A DNA stretch of 36,954 bases from contig JAJYJA010000002.1 in the NCBI GenBank assembly GCA_021789795.1, forward strand, positions 1 to 36,954. The letters run 5' to 3'. This stretch comes from Deltaproteobacteria bacterium (GTDB taxonomy: Bacteria > Desulfobacterota > Desulfobulbia > Desulfobulbales > VMSU01). The number at the start of each line of letters is the position of its first letter. The stretch's first letter is position 1. Made by a program: the position numbers and the translations under genes. Below the pieces are notes generated by a model. It saw nothing but the letters and a program-made list of their open reading frames with translations, was not told the origin of the DNA and ran no database searches. This document shows, piece by piece, positions 7,554 through 17,551 of this stretch.

Positions 7554-8234
7554 ATGACCAACGAATTGCCCCTCCCGGAAGACCCTGTCAACCGCCGGGA
7601 TAATTTCCGGATCGACAACGTTCTGCCCATCTCCATCCGCAAGCTCGCCGGCCAACCCCGGCCCACGGCCCATCTCATCCCCATCGCCGTCGGCGGCAGC
7701 GGTTCCCTCACCCCGGACGGCTCGTTCATCTCCGCCTTTAATGAACCTAACCCCACCCTGTCTCTGACCTTAATCGAGACGCGGGCCAAGCTCGATCTGC
7801 TCCTAAACGCCGCCCACCCGGAGGGCGACCGGCGTCCCCGCGACAGCGGCCCGGACCTGCTGACCCTGGGCCAGTTGGTGGCCCAGATCAACCGCCAGGC
7901 CGACCAGCTCTTAAATCTCAACCGCCTGGCCCGCGCCGACGAACGGGTACAGATCGAGGCGGTCAACTTGAGCGCCAGCGGGGTAAAGCTGATGACCGAC
8001 GAGGTGCTGGAGGCCAACGATCCGGTGGAGGTGCGGATCTTCATCAACCTGCGGGAACCCTTCTGGGTGGTGGCGGGGGGCACGGTGGTCCGGGCCCAAC
8101 TCCTGCCCTCCGGTCGACGGGAGGTGGCAATCGACTTCACCGGCATCAGCGAGACGGTGAGCGACGAGCTGTCCCGCTATGCCCTGCTCTGCCAGAAACA
8201 ACAGATTATCGCCCGCCGGGGGGCGCCATCCTGA
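7554..8234 (+). CDS. PilZ-domain c-di-GMP effector
   Basis: The product is 226 residues from the ATG at 7554. An in-frame ATG at 7467 would add 29 low-complexity residues, and neither start has a clear ribosome binding site. The sequence begins with a charged segment, RRDNFRIDNVLPISIRKL, resembling the first strand of PilZ proteins. A helical middle region (about 80-125) leads to a PilZ-like beta-barrel (about 135-220) with VNLSASGVKLMTDE, matching the D/NxSxxG c-di-GMP-binding motif. An Arg pair sits early in the protein rather than just ahead of the barrel, so ligand binding is likely but not certain. It lies directly upstream of motAB and near an HD-GYP regulator. That suggests it tunes the flagellar stator in response to c-di-GMP, like YcgR-type brakes. 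The family call is moderately secure; the role is inferred. Confidence 0.7.
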   Translation: MTNELPLPEDPVNRRDNFRIDNVLPISIRKLAGQPRPTAHLIPIAVGGSGSLTPDGSFISAFNEPNPTLSLTLIETRAKLDLLLNAAHPEGDRRPRDSGPDLLTLGQLVAQINRQADQLLNLNRLARADERVQIEAVNLSASGVKLMTDEVLEANDPVEVRIFINLREPFWVVAGGTVVRAQLLPSGRREVAIDFTGISETVSDELSRYALLCQKQQIIARRGAPS

Positions 8235-8362
8235 CCGCCCCGGACTGGCCCCCGATCACGCCGATGCCCGTGCTCGACTCTCCCCGTCCGCATCCTGACC
8301 GGGCTGCATCCAGCGGTGGCACCGGGGCCACGCAGCCACTCATCTAAGGTAACCAACACGCC

Positions 8363-9229
8363 ATGTTCGTAGGAATCGGGGTAGCGGTAGTTCTGGTCGC
8401 GGTGCTGGGCGGCTTTGCTCTTGAGCACGGCAACGTCGCCCTCCTCTGGCAGCCGATCGAGATGATGATCATCTTCGGCGCCGCCCTGGGCGGGCTGTTC
8501 ATCGCCTCGCCCAGCCATGTGGTCAAGAGCATCTTCAAGGATCTAAGCAAGGTCTTCTCCAGCTCCGGGATCAACAAGGAACGCTACCTGGCCCTGCTGA
8601 TGCTGCTCAACTCCATCTTCTACAAGATCAAGAAGGAGGGGCTGATCACCATCGAGGACGACGTGGACAACCCCGGCAAGAGCAAGCTCTTTCAGGCGCA
8701 TCAGGCGATCATGGCCGATTCCGAGGTGTCGGTGTTCATCTGCGACACCATCCGCACCATGATCACCGCCAACTACCCGCCCCACGAGATGGAGGCCCTG
8801 ATGGAGATCGACCTGGAGACCAACCACCACGAGCGGATGGAGTCCTCGCACGCGGTGGAGAAGGTGGCCGACTCCCTGCCCGGCCTGGGCATCGTGGCCG
8901 CGGTGCTGGGCATCGTGCTCACCATGAACGACCTGGGCCAGCCCGCCGAGATCCTGGGCCACCATATCGGCGCCGCCCTGTGCGGCACCTTCCTGGGCGT
9001 GCTGGCCTGCTACGGCTTCATCGGCCCGGTGGCGGTGACCCTGGCCCACCGCGCCACCGAGCGCCAGACCTACATGAACGTCATCAAGACCGGCCTGCTC
9101 GCCGCCTACGCCTCGGACTTCATGGTGCCGTTCGCCATCGAATCCGCCCGGCGCTCCATCCCGGCGGGCGAATGCCCCTCCTTCAACGAGGTTGACGAGG
9201 CGATCAAGAAATGGAAGGCCAAAAGCTAA
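8363..9229 (+). CDS. motA: Flagellar stator protein MotA
   Basis: This 288-residue inner-membrane subunit forms, with MotB, the proton (or sodium) channel that turns the flagellum. Two helices lie near the N-terminus (about 3-22 and 32-50). A long cytoplasmic loop follows (about 51-165), with charged residues that would contact FliG. Two further helices come after it (about 170-192 and 203-225), containing LPGLGIVAAVLGIVLTMNDLG, which is diagnostic for MotA. The length fits the family. It overlaps motB by 19 bp, consistent with translational coupling. Ion specificity cannot be told from the sequence alone. Confidence 0.95.
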   Translation: MFVGIGVAVVLVAVLGGFALEHGNVALLWQPIEMMIIFGAALGGLFIASPSHVVKSIFKDLSKVFSSSGINKERYLALLMLLNSIFYKIKKEGLITIEDDVDNPGKSKLFQAHQAIMADSEVSVFICDTIRTMITANYPPHEMEALMEIDLETNHHERMESSHAVEKVADSLPGLGIVAAVLGIVLTMNDLGQPAEILGHHIGAALCGTFLGVLACYGFIGPVAVTLAHRATERQTYMNVIKTGLLAAYASDFMVPFAIESARRSIPAGECPSFNEVDEAIKKWKAKS

Positions 9230-10134
9230 CCATCATCAAGAAGGTCAAGAAGGGCGGCGGCGCCGGGCACCACGGCGGCAGCTGGAAGGTGGCCTTTGCC
9301 GACTTCATGACCGCGATGATGGCCTTCTTCCTGCTCATGTGGCTATTGAGCATGGGGCCGCAGAAAAAAAAGGAAGACCTGGCCAACTACTTCAAGACCT
9401 TCAGCCTGTTCGGCGAGGGCGGGGTCTCCTCGTCGTCGGTGTCCTTGAGCGATGATGCGGCGGGCGGCAAAACCCAGGTCAACCCGGGACCCTCCGCCCC
9501 CCAATCCGGTGGTTCCGGCGGCGACCAGGAAGGCGACGCCGAGCACCAGGAGATGGAGGCCATGAAGGCCAAGATCCAGGCCGACATCAAGAGCCGGCTG
9601 GCCGAGGTAAAGGATCAGGTGGTGATCAACGAGTTCGAGGGCGGGATCAAGGTGGACATCATGGACAAGAACGGCCAGCCCATGTTCAAGCTGGGCAGCA
9701 CCGAGCTTACCGACAAGGCCAGGCAGGTGCTGGCGGTGGTGGCGGCGGATATCAAAAATTCCACCCGCCGGATCGAGATCGAGGGCCACACCGACGCCGT
9801 GGCTTACAACAGTAACCAAAAGTTCGGCAACTGGGAACTGTCCACCGCCCGGGCCTCGGCGGCGCGGGTGGAGCTGGAGAAGGACGGGTTGAATCCGTCC
9901 CTGCTGATGCGGGTCTCGGGCTACGCCGACACCGAGCCGATCATCAAGGACAACCCCTTCGACCCCCGAAACCGCCGGATCAGCATCCGCATTTTATATC
10001 CCCAAAAGCCGGCCCCCGCCGGGCCGCAACCGGGAGGCACGGGGCCAGACGCCAAACAACCCGGCCCTGATCAGGCGCCGCCGATAATCGCGCCCCCGGC
10101 TCCGCCCCAAGTAGCGCCGCAACTGGTCAAGTAG
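9211..10134 (+). CDS. motB: Flagellar stator protein MotB
   Basis: This 307-residue partner of MotA anchors the stator to peptidoglycan. The N-terminus is basic and Gly-rich. It is followed by one helix (about 26-48) with ADFMTAMMAFFLLMWLL, whose Asp is the ion-carrying residue of the family. A Ser/Gly/Gln-rich linker (about 75-110) is followed by an OmpA-like peptidoglycan-binding domain (about 150-265) with IEIEGHTDAV, NWELSTARA and NRRISIRIL. The C-terminal 35 residues are Pro-rich. It starts inside motA. Its stop codon region overlaps the end of the convergent response regulator by 8 bp, with no terminator between them. Confidence 0.95.
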   Translation: MEGQKLTIIKKVKKGGGAGHHGGSWKVAFADFMTAMMAFFLLMWLLSMGPQKKKEDLANYFKTFSLFGEGGVSSSSVSLSDDAAGGKTQVNPGPSAPQSGGSGGDQEGDAEHQEMEAMKAKIQADIKSRLAEVKDQVVINEFEGGIKVDIMDKNGQPMFKLGSTELTDKARQVLAVVAADIKNSTRRIEIEGHTDAVAYNSNQKFGNWELSTARASAARVELEKDGLNPSLLMRVSGYADTEPIIKDNPFDPRNRRISIRILYPQKPAPAGPQPGGTGPDAKQPGPDQAPPIIAPPAPPQVAPQLVK

Positions 10135-11677
10135 CACTTCCGGCCTCCCCCCTAAACAGCTCGCCCAAGGCCTGATCCAGGGGAGCTCCCTTGTCGAAGT
10201 GGCGGGAATAAGGTTGAGAGATAACCTGCCAATCGCTCCTGGCCTGGTTCAGGCAGGCGACGATCTTGCCGAACAGCTGATCCAGCCGCTCCGGGGCGCA
10301 CTCGACGTAGAGCAGGTAATCCCCGTTACGGGAAAACATCCGGGCGTTCTCCCGCCCCTCCTCCCGGTTGAAGTTCTCCACCGCGTCGTGCAGATTCTGG
10401 CCAATCTCGTCCATAATCTGATCCACCAGCACCTGCCCCAGTCTCCGGTAACAATCCGCCAAGGCCACGAAGTTGGTCACCAACAGGTCGTAGGGCCGCT
10501 CCCGACGGCCCAGGACGTGGGTATCGTCCAGAAAATAGAGGTAGCGGTAGTTGTAGAAGCCGGAGAGCGGCTCCCGGAAGTAGGCCTTACGCCTAAACAA
10601 CTCCAGGTCCATCATGTAACCGGCCACCAGTTCCCGGCTAATGGTCAGCGGATCCCAACCGGTCAACACCTCCTCCAGGACGGTCACCACCATCCGGTCG
10701 ATGCGTCCTTGCCGGGCCTCCATCTGGAGCATGTCCAGGGCCGCCGCCTTGTCCATCGGCTTCTTGTAAGGCCGCCGGGCGACTAAGGCCTCGTAGATGT
10801 CGGCCACCATCACGATCCGCACCAAGACCCCCAGCTCCTCTCCGGCCAGCCCGTCCGGGTAGCCAGACCCATCCAGGCGCTCATGGTGGTGACGGATGAT
10901 GAAGGCCACCCGGCGGTCATGATGCTTCTGGGTAAAGAGGTTGGCGCCCAGCTGCGGGTGCAGGCGCATGATATGGCGATCCTGGGTGTCGAACTGGCCG
11001 GGCTTCAAGAGGATGTCGTCGGGGATAGCCACCTTGCCGATGTCATGCACCAGGCAGGCCCGCTCCAGCACCTCGATCTCCTCGCCAGGCAGGCCCAGCC
11101 GCTGGCCGATCCGCTTGGAGATCTCCGCCACCCGCACCGCATGCTCGAAGGTGTAGTGGTCACGGTTGGCCAGCATCTCGTCCATGGTGGCGAAGAGATC
11201 GCTGATCAACAGGTCCTTGGCCCGATTGGCCGCCGCCACCTCCCGGTGGGCGGCCAGGAGTTTCTCCTCCGCCTCCCGCCGCTCGCCGATCTCCCGTTCC
11301 AGGCCGCGGATCAGCTTGCGCTCCCGGAAGATGCGGTTCAGCTTGGCCTCCAGCTCGTCGTTCTCGAAGGGCTTGATGATGAAGTCGGTGCCGCCGGCGT
11401 TGATGATGTTGGAGTAGATGTAGGTCTCGGTATGGCCGGTGATCACCAGGACATCGGTGCCGGGGTAGCGTTCCTTGACGTGGGCCAGGAGCTGCATCCC
11501 GTCCAAGCGCGGCATCATCATGTCGGTGATCACCACGTCGAACTCGCTCCCAACCAGCCGCTCCACCGCCTCCTGGCCGTCCACCGCCACCTGGCAGTCG
11601 TAGCCGTGGGCGGTCAGGAGGCGGCTCACGATCTCGCGGATGAACGGGTCGTCATCGACCACCAGCACGCGTCGCAT
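10127..11677 (-). CDS. Response regulator: REC, HD-GYP and degenerate GGDEF-like domain
   Basis: The 516-residue protein starts with a receiver domain (about 1-120): acidic pocket DDD at 8-10, probable phosphoacceptor Asp52 in VVITDMMMP, and conserved Lys in IIKPFEND. A coiled-coil linker (about 122-160) leads to an HD-GYP phosphodiesterase domain (about 165-330) with CLVHDIGKVAIPD and HHERLDGSGYPDGL, which should hydrolyse c-di-GMP. The last 150 residues look like a decayed GGDEF domain. EPLSGFYNYRYL matches the usual DPLTGLYNRRYL, and FSRNGDYLLY stands where RYGGDEF would be, so it is unlikely to make c-di-GMP. The gene lies 18 bp after ettA and is convergent with motB. Context suggests it lowers c-di-GMP near the motility genes. 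No cognate kinase is visible. Confidence 0.88.
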   Translation of the reverse strand: MRRVLVVDDDPFIREIVSRLLTAHGYDCQVAVDGQEAVERLVGSEFDVVITDMMMPRLDGMQLLAHVKERYPGTDVLVITGHTETYIYSNIINAGGTDFIIKPFENDELEAKLNRIFRERKLIRGLEREIGERREAEEKLLAAHREVAAANRAKDLLISDLFATMDEMLANRDHYTFEHAVRVAEISKRIGQRLGLPGEEIEVLERACLVHDIGKVAIPDDILLKPGQFDTQDRHIMRLHPQLGANLFTQKHHDRRVAFIIRHHHERLDGSGYPDGLAGEELGVLVRIVMVADIYEALVARRPYKKPMDKAAALDMLQMEARQGRIDRMVVTVLEEVLTGWDPLTISRELVAGYMMDLELFRRKAYFREPLSGFYNYRYLYFLDDTHVLGRRERPYDLLVTNFVALADCYRRLGQVLVDQIMDEIGQNLHDAVENFNREEGRENARMFSRNGDYLLYVECAPERLDQLFGKIVACLNQARSDWQVISQPYSRHFDKGAPLDQALGELFRGEAGSAT

Positions 11678-11695
11678 AGTCAGGCGTCCGCCTTC

Positions 11696-13378
<1,683 letters not shown>

Positions 13379-13407
13379 TATCTTTCCTTAAAGGTGGTTA
13401 ATTGATG

Positions 13408-13557
13408 ATGATCTCGCAAAAAGGTAGCCGATGGCTAAGCAAAAGGGTCGATATACAAGGCGCGGGGTGCGTTTGGCGAGTAAGGCCATACACATGGTAT
13501 GCCGAACGAGCCAAACCGCCACGCGCCGCAGTAGATCGGACTTTTTGCGACGCCATC
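13408..13557 (-). mobile_element. MITE-like 150-bp element, copy C
   Basis: This element is the same length as copy A and differs from it at only four positions. It is flanked by a perfect 8-bp direct repeat AATTGATG (13400-13407 and 13558-13565), the clearest target duplication of the three copies. It has the same imperfect terminal inverted repeats and no transposase. It sits between batE and ettA, with the right end (the ATCAT end in element orientation) facing the ettA start. Its flank is only 22 bp from that start codon. Confidence 0.85.
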
Positions 13558-13626
13558 AATTGATGAGGCGAGGGCATTAACGAGGCCACGCTGGCCACGA
13601 TGATTCGCTTGTGCCTGGCGAGGACT

Positions 13627-14484
13627 TCAGAGCAGTTCGGCGCTGACCGTCTCCACCCAGCAGCGGCGACCATCGGCGAGTTCGATGTAAAGCCAGTCGC
13701 CCCGGCGCTCAACCAGGGTGAACTCCACCCCGGCGTGCAGGGGGGCGTCGAAGCTTACGGCGTAGGCCTGGCCATCTCCCTTGCGGGCCGTGGTCTCGAC
13801 GGCAACGAGCACCCCGGCCCGCTGGCGGTCGAAATGTTCGTAGAGCAGGGAGGCGGACAGAAGCACGGAGAGCGCCAGGGCGAGCGCCACCGGCCAGGGG
13901 AAAGGCCTCCGCCGCCGGTAGAGTTGCAGGCCGAGCCCGGCCCAGAAGCAGGCGTTCGCCGTCACCAGTGCCCAGAGCCGCAACCGGGCGGAAAGGTCAT
14001 AGTGCCAGAAAAGGATGGTCTTGGCAACCGCAACCTCCTGTTGGGGCTTGATGCGGTCCGGCTGCTGGCCCCGGGCCGCGGCCAGATTCTGGCGTAAATT
14101 TTCGTCGCCGGGCAGATAGAGCTGGGCCCGCCGGTAGTTCAAGATCGCCCGGCCCAGGTCGTGGAGCTGGAAATAGCTGTTGCCGAGGTCGTAGTAGAGC
14201 CCGCCGTTTCGCACCCCCTCATGCACCAGTTTCTCGAAGCGAATCAAGGCCTGCTGATAAAGTCCGGCGGCCTGGGCCGGATCGTCGGTCTGGCTGGCCC
14301 GCCGGAAAAAACCGTTGGCCTCGGAGAGCAATCGCTGCCTGACGTTCAACTCCTCAGCCCCAGAGCGGCCCGAGGCGGAGACCAGCAAGGCAAGCAGCAA
14401 CCCGGTTATGGTCATTAAAAACCAGTGCCGCCCCTGACCAGCGGCGGGTGGCGTCAGCTCATCACCTGTCGAGACCAATTCCAT
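13627..14484 (-). CDS. batE: BatE-like TPR/SH3 protein
   Basis: This 285-residue protein is the last gene of the Bat operon. The ATG at 14484 is preceded by GGAGG with eight bases of spacing. An N-terminal helix (about 22-40) is followed by a TPR region (about 50-125) with YDLGNSYFQLHDLGRAILNYRRAQ. Two more membrane helices (about 165-185 and 195-215) flank a basic RRRRPFP linker. The C-terminal 70 residues (FTLVERRGDWLYIELADGR, CWV) match a bacterial SH3-like fold. This TPR, membrane, SH3 order is typical of BatE. Bat proteins have been linked to aerotolerance in Bacteroides and to stress or envelope functions elsewhere; the precise role is unknown. Confidence 0.85.
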   Translation of the reverse strand: MELVSTGDELTPPAAGQGRHWFLMTITGLLLALLVSASGRSGAEELNVRQRLLSEANGFFRRASQTDDPAQAAGLYQQALIRFEKLVHEGVRNGGLYYDLGNSYFQLHDLGRAILNYRRAQLYLPGDENLRQNLAAARGQQPDRIKPQQEVAVAKTILFWHYDLSARLRLWALVTANACFWAGLGLQLYRRRRPFPWPVALALALSVLLSASLLYEHFDRQRAGVLVAVETTARKGDGQAYAVSFDAPLHAGVEFTLVERRGDWLYIELADGRRCWVETVSAELL

Positions 14485-14505
14485 TTCCGTTCCCTCCGCT
14501 TGCCG

Positions 14506-16335
14506 TTAGCCCAGGTCGCTCGCCACCCGCCGGGCCAGCTCCACCAGACGGCCAAAATCCGCGCCGCCCAAGCCGGGACCGGCGTATTTAGCGGCCTCGC
14601 ACCCCTCCATCACCTGGCGCAGACGGGCCAGACATTCGGGCCCGGCCCCCAGGGCGGCAAGGCCGGGTTCGACATCGGCATAGGTCAAGGCCGCCGGGTT
14701 GCGGTTCAGCTTGGCGCCCAGGTAGTCGCGCAGCGCCCGGCCCAGGGCCAGGTAGCCCTCGCCTCCCGCCCCCTCGCTGATCCGGTTAAGCTCCGCCGTC
14801 AGTATCCTACCCGCCTGCCTGGCCCGGCGGCTGGTCGAGTCCCGATGCCGACGGCGGACGGCGACCAGCACCAACCCAAAGATCGCCCAGAGCGCGGGCG
14901 GGACGACAAGCGCCGCCTCCGCGCCCCGGCCCAGTCCCAGGCTATCCACCGGCTCCTGGTTCTCCAGCAGTTCCGGCCCCTCGTAGTTGAAGTTGATCCC
15001 CCCGGCGGCGGTCTTGAGGGTTCTTTTGTCCGGGGCGCCATAGGCGTCTTGCAGGGTCACGGTCTTGGCCGCGCTCACCTTAAGCGGCACCGGCTGGGAG
15101 CTGGCGGTCTCGTAGCGGGAGCTTGCCGGGTTGAAGTAGCTCAAGTGCAGGCTTGGGATCTCCTTTACCCCGGCCTTGCTGGCCCGGATGGTCTGAGTGA
15201 AGGTCTTCAGCACCCCGCTACCCTCGCCCGGGGCCATCTCGTCTGGCACCTTGAAGTCCGCGCCCAGTTCCCGGGCCAGGTCAGGCAGCTTGACCCCGGC
15301 CACCGCCGGCCCGGCCACCTGGACGGTCAGGGTAATGGGGTCACCCACCTTGACCTGGGTGGGGGTGGCGGTCACCGCCAGGGAGTAGGCGCCGACCAGA
15401 CCGGTAAAGTCGGCGGGCCGGCCCTGGCTGGGCAGGGGCAGGACGGTGAGCGTCGGCTGGTTGGAGGGCGCGACCACGGTGCGATATACCTGCCGTGGCC
15501 CGCCGAAGAAATCGTTCGGGAAGAAGCCGGAGAAGGGATCGTGTCCCCGGCCCTGGGTGTAGCCGCTCAGGGCCTGACAGGAGACGGTGGCCTGGGGCAG
15601 GGTCAGGCGGCCCGGCTCCTTGGCGGTCAGGGTCTTGGAGAAAGAGACGGTGAGGTAGTTGTTGCCGTTAAGCACCCCGCGGGCCTTCTCGGCCAGGATA
15701 TCGCCGCCCGGCGCCGGGATGCGCACCACCTCATCGCGCTTGGGGTCCAGGGCCGGCCCCGGCCCGTCGCTAACCGAAAAGCGCGGATCATTGAGCAGCG
15801 GCAGGTTGAAGTTGAACCCCTTGACATCCTTGCCGATGTACCAGGTCACGGTCAGGACGATCGGCTCGCCGACGTAGGCCTGTTCCTTGTTTAAGCCCAG
15901 ACGCAGCTTGAAATCCTCGCTCTCCTGGGGCTTGTTGACCAGGATGGGGATGGCCTGGGTCTGATAGGACTGTTTATCCACCACCACGGTGAGGGGCGGG
16001 ATGACGAGCCGGCCCTCCCGCTGGGGGGTGAGTTGGTAGTTGAAGACGTAGCCGCGCCGGGAGAGGCGCTCCAGGTGGCCGTTGATGATGCTCACCGATT
16101 CGCTGCTGTTCTGCTGGCCGCCCCGCGACACCACCGAAAAGTCGGTAATGGCCGAGAGGTCGGGCTCCTTGGGGCTCTCGCTGCCCTCCACCTGGATCTC
16201 GAGCGCGAGGCCCTCGCCCAGCACCACCTGCTGCCGGTCCACCACCGCCCGCACCGACACCCCGGCCCCGAAGGCCGAGGCGAGGGAACAGGCCAGCATC
16301 AGGCAGATCAAGCCGACAAATCGCAATAGTCGCAT
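14506..16335 (-). CDS. batD: BatD family protein
   Basis: The product is 609 residues from the ATG at 16335, which begins a good signal peptide (MRLLRFVGLICLMLACSLA). A start four codons upstream is possible but has a poorer N-terminus. The exported part consists of repeated beta-rich Ig-like segments: VVDRQQVVLGEGLALEIQV near the start, LNKEQAYVGEPIVLTVTWY in the middle and ATPTQVKVGDPITLTVQV later. A C-terminal membrane helix (about 475-495) is followed by a roughly 100-residue cytoplasmic tail with YLALGRALRDYLGAKLN. This is the standard BatD plan. It lies between batC and batE, consistent with a membrane assembly with the von Willebrand proteins BatA and BatB. Confidence 0.9.
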   Translation of the reverse strand: MRLLRFVGLICLMLACSLASAFGAGVSVRAVVDRQQVVLGEGLALEIQVEGSESPKEPDLSAITDFSVVSRGGQQNSSESVSIINGHLERLSRRGYVFNYQLTPQREGRLVIPPLTVVVDKQSYQTQAIPILVNKPQESEDFKLRLGLNKEQAYVGEPIVLTVTWYIGKDVKGFNFNLPLLNDPRFSVSDGPGPALDPKRDEVVRIPAPGGDILAEKARGVLNGNNYLTVSFSKTLTAKEPGRLTLPQATVSCQALSGYTQGRGHDPFSGFFPNDFFGGPRQVYRTVVAPSNQPTLTVLPLPSQGRPADFTGLVGAYSLAVTATPTQVKVGDPITLTVQVAGPAVAGVKLPDLARELGADFKVPDEMAPGEGSGVLKTFTQTIRASKAGVKEIPSLHLSYFNPASSRYETASSQPVPLKVSAAKTVTLQDAYGAPDKRTLKTAAGGINFNYEGPELLENQEPVDSLGLGRGAEAALVVPPALWAIFGLVLVAVRRRHRDSTSRRARQAGRILTAELNRISEGAGGEGYLALGRALRDYLGAKLNRNPAALTYADVEPGLAALGAGPECLARLRQVMEGCEAAKYAGPGLGGADFGRLVELARRVASDLG

Positions 16336-16360
16336 ATAGCACCCCACAAACGGCTTGCGG

Positions 16361-17551
16361 TCACCAATCCCGCCCCACCGGTGCGTATCCCGCTTCCCCC
16401 GCCCGGTTCTGGCGTTGACGGTTAAGCCGATCTTTTTGTTCCTGGGCCAAGATGTCCTGGGCCGTCTGCTCCGCGGGGACGGCCTGGGATTCCCCCGCCC
16501 GGACGGCGGCTTGAGCCGCTCCGGCGGGGGGCTTGGCGTCCTGCTTGGGCGAGGCCGCCTGGCCGGTCTGTCCGCCGGGGCTTGGCTTGGCCCCGGATTG
16601 GCCGGCCTGTTGGCCTTGGCCCTCCTTAGCCTTAGTCCTGGGGCCGGGGGCCGGGTTATTTTCCTGCCGGTCCGGGGAGGACGTCTGCCCGTTTAATTTC
16701 TCCTGGGCCTTGCGAAGTGAGTTTGCCGCCTGCCCCTGGGCCGTCGCCGCCGGGCCCGGCCTTCCGGCCCGCAACTCATCCCCGGCCTGGGCCTGGGCCT
16801 GCTCCGCCTGCTTAAGGGCCTGACCTGCCGCCTGGCCCTCCTTTCCGGCCTGCTTGGCTTGTTCCGCCATCGCCCTGGTCTGGCCGGCGAGATCATCCTG
16901 CCTTCCCGCCTCCTCTTGGCCGACCGCCTGGTTCGCCGAAGAGGGTGACTGGCTGGCCAGGTCGCGGCTGCGGTTAGCCATCTTCTCCTGCCGCTCGGCC
17001 ATCTGGCCCAGCTTTTTAGCCAGTTCCTCCCGCTCCTTCTGCTCCTTTCGCCTTTTTTCCAGCTCCGCCTCCGCCTGTTGCAGCCGCCGCTTGCCAATTT
17101 CGAGGTTGCGGCCCGCCGCCGTCTGCAAGCCTTGCCCTTGCGCCCCGGCGGCTCGGAAGTGACTTATACTCTCCTGGTATTTTTTTATCGCCTCCTCCGG
17201 GTTATTGGCCGCCGCCTCGGCCTGACGGAAGAGGGCGTCGCCCAGGTTAAATTCGCTGTTGCCGGTCAACCGGGGGTCGCGGCTCAAGATGGCGGCCCGC
17301 TGATAGGCCTCCGCCGCGCCCGCCAGGTCGTTTAGCCGGTAGCGGGCGTTACCCAGATCGTAGAGGATCTCCGGGGAGTTGGGGGCCTTGGCCGCCGCCG
17401 CCTGGTAACGCTTGAGGCTGTCGGCAAATTTGCCTGCCTGGTAGAGGGCGTTGCCTTGGGCGGCCAGCCCCCGGGCCGTCTCGGCCCGCAGGGGGGCGGA
17501 GGACAGAAGGACGAAGGAGAGCGCCGCCCAAGGCCAGGCCAGCCTCCTCAT
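16361..17551 (-). CDS. batC: BatC-like TPR protein with Gln/Ala-rich tail
   Basis: The 396-residue product starts at the ATG at 17551, which overlaps the batB stop in ATGA and begins a signal peptide (MRRLAWPWAALSFVLLSS, cleaved near LRA). The longer open frame to 18130 is antisense-like read-through of batB and is rejected. TPR repeats (about 27-135) include NALYQAGKFADSLKRYQAAA and YDLGNARYRLNDLAGAAEAYQ. A charged coiled coil (about 150-195) follows, then about 170 residues of Ala/Gln/Gly low complexity ending in a short Arg-rich segment. The extended low-complexity tail is longer than in simple BatC proteins and may be a flexible periplasmic scaffold. Confidence is high for the family and low for the mechanism. 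Confidence 0.85.
   Translation of the reverse strand: MRRLAWPWAALSFVLLSSAPLRAETARGLAAQGNALYQAGKFADSLKRYQAAAAKAPNSPEILYDLGNARYRLNDLAGAAEAYQRAAILSRDPRLTGNSEFNLGDALFRQAEAAANNPEEAIKKYQESISHFRAAGAQGQGLQTAAGRNLEIGKRRLQQAEAELEKRRKEQKEREELAKKLGQMAERQEKMANRSRDLASQSPSSANQAVGQEEAGRQDDLAGQTRAMAEQAKQAGKEGQAAGQALKQAEQAQAQAGDELRAGRPGPAATAQGQAANSLRKAQEKLNGQTSSPDRQENNPAPGPRTKAKEGQGQQAGQSGAKPSPGGQTGQAASPKQDAKPPAGAAQAAVRAGESQAVPAEQTAQDILAQEQKDRLNRQRQNRAGEAGYAPVGRDW

Noticed and set aside
13398..13712. Open frames across the repeat copies, on both strands
   Set aside because: They recur only because the 150-bp element has no stops in some frames; they have no ribosome sites and no family resemblance.
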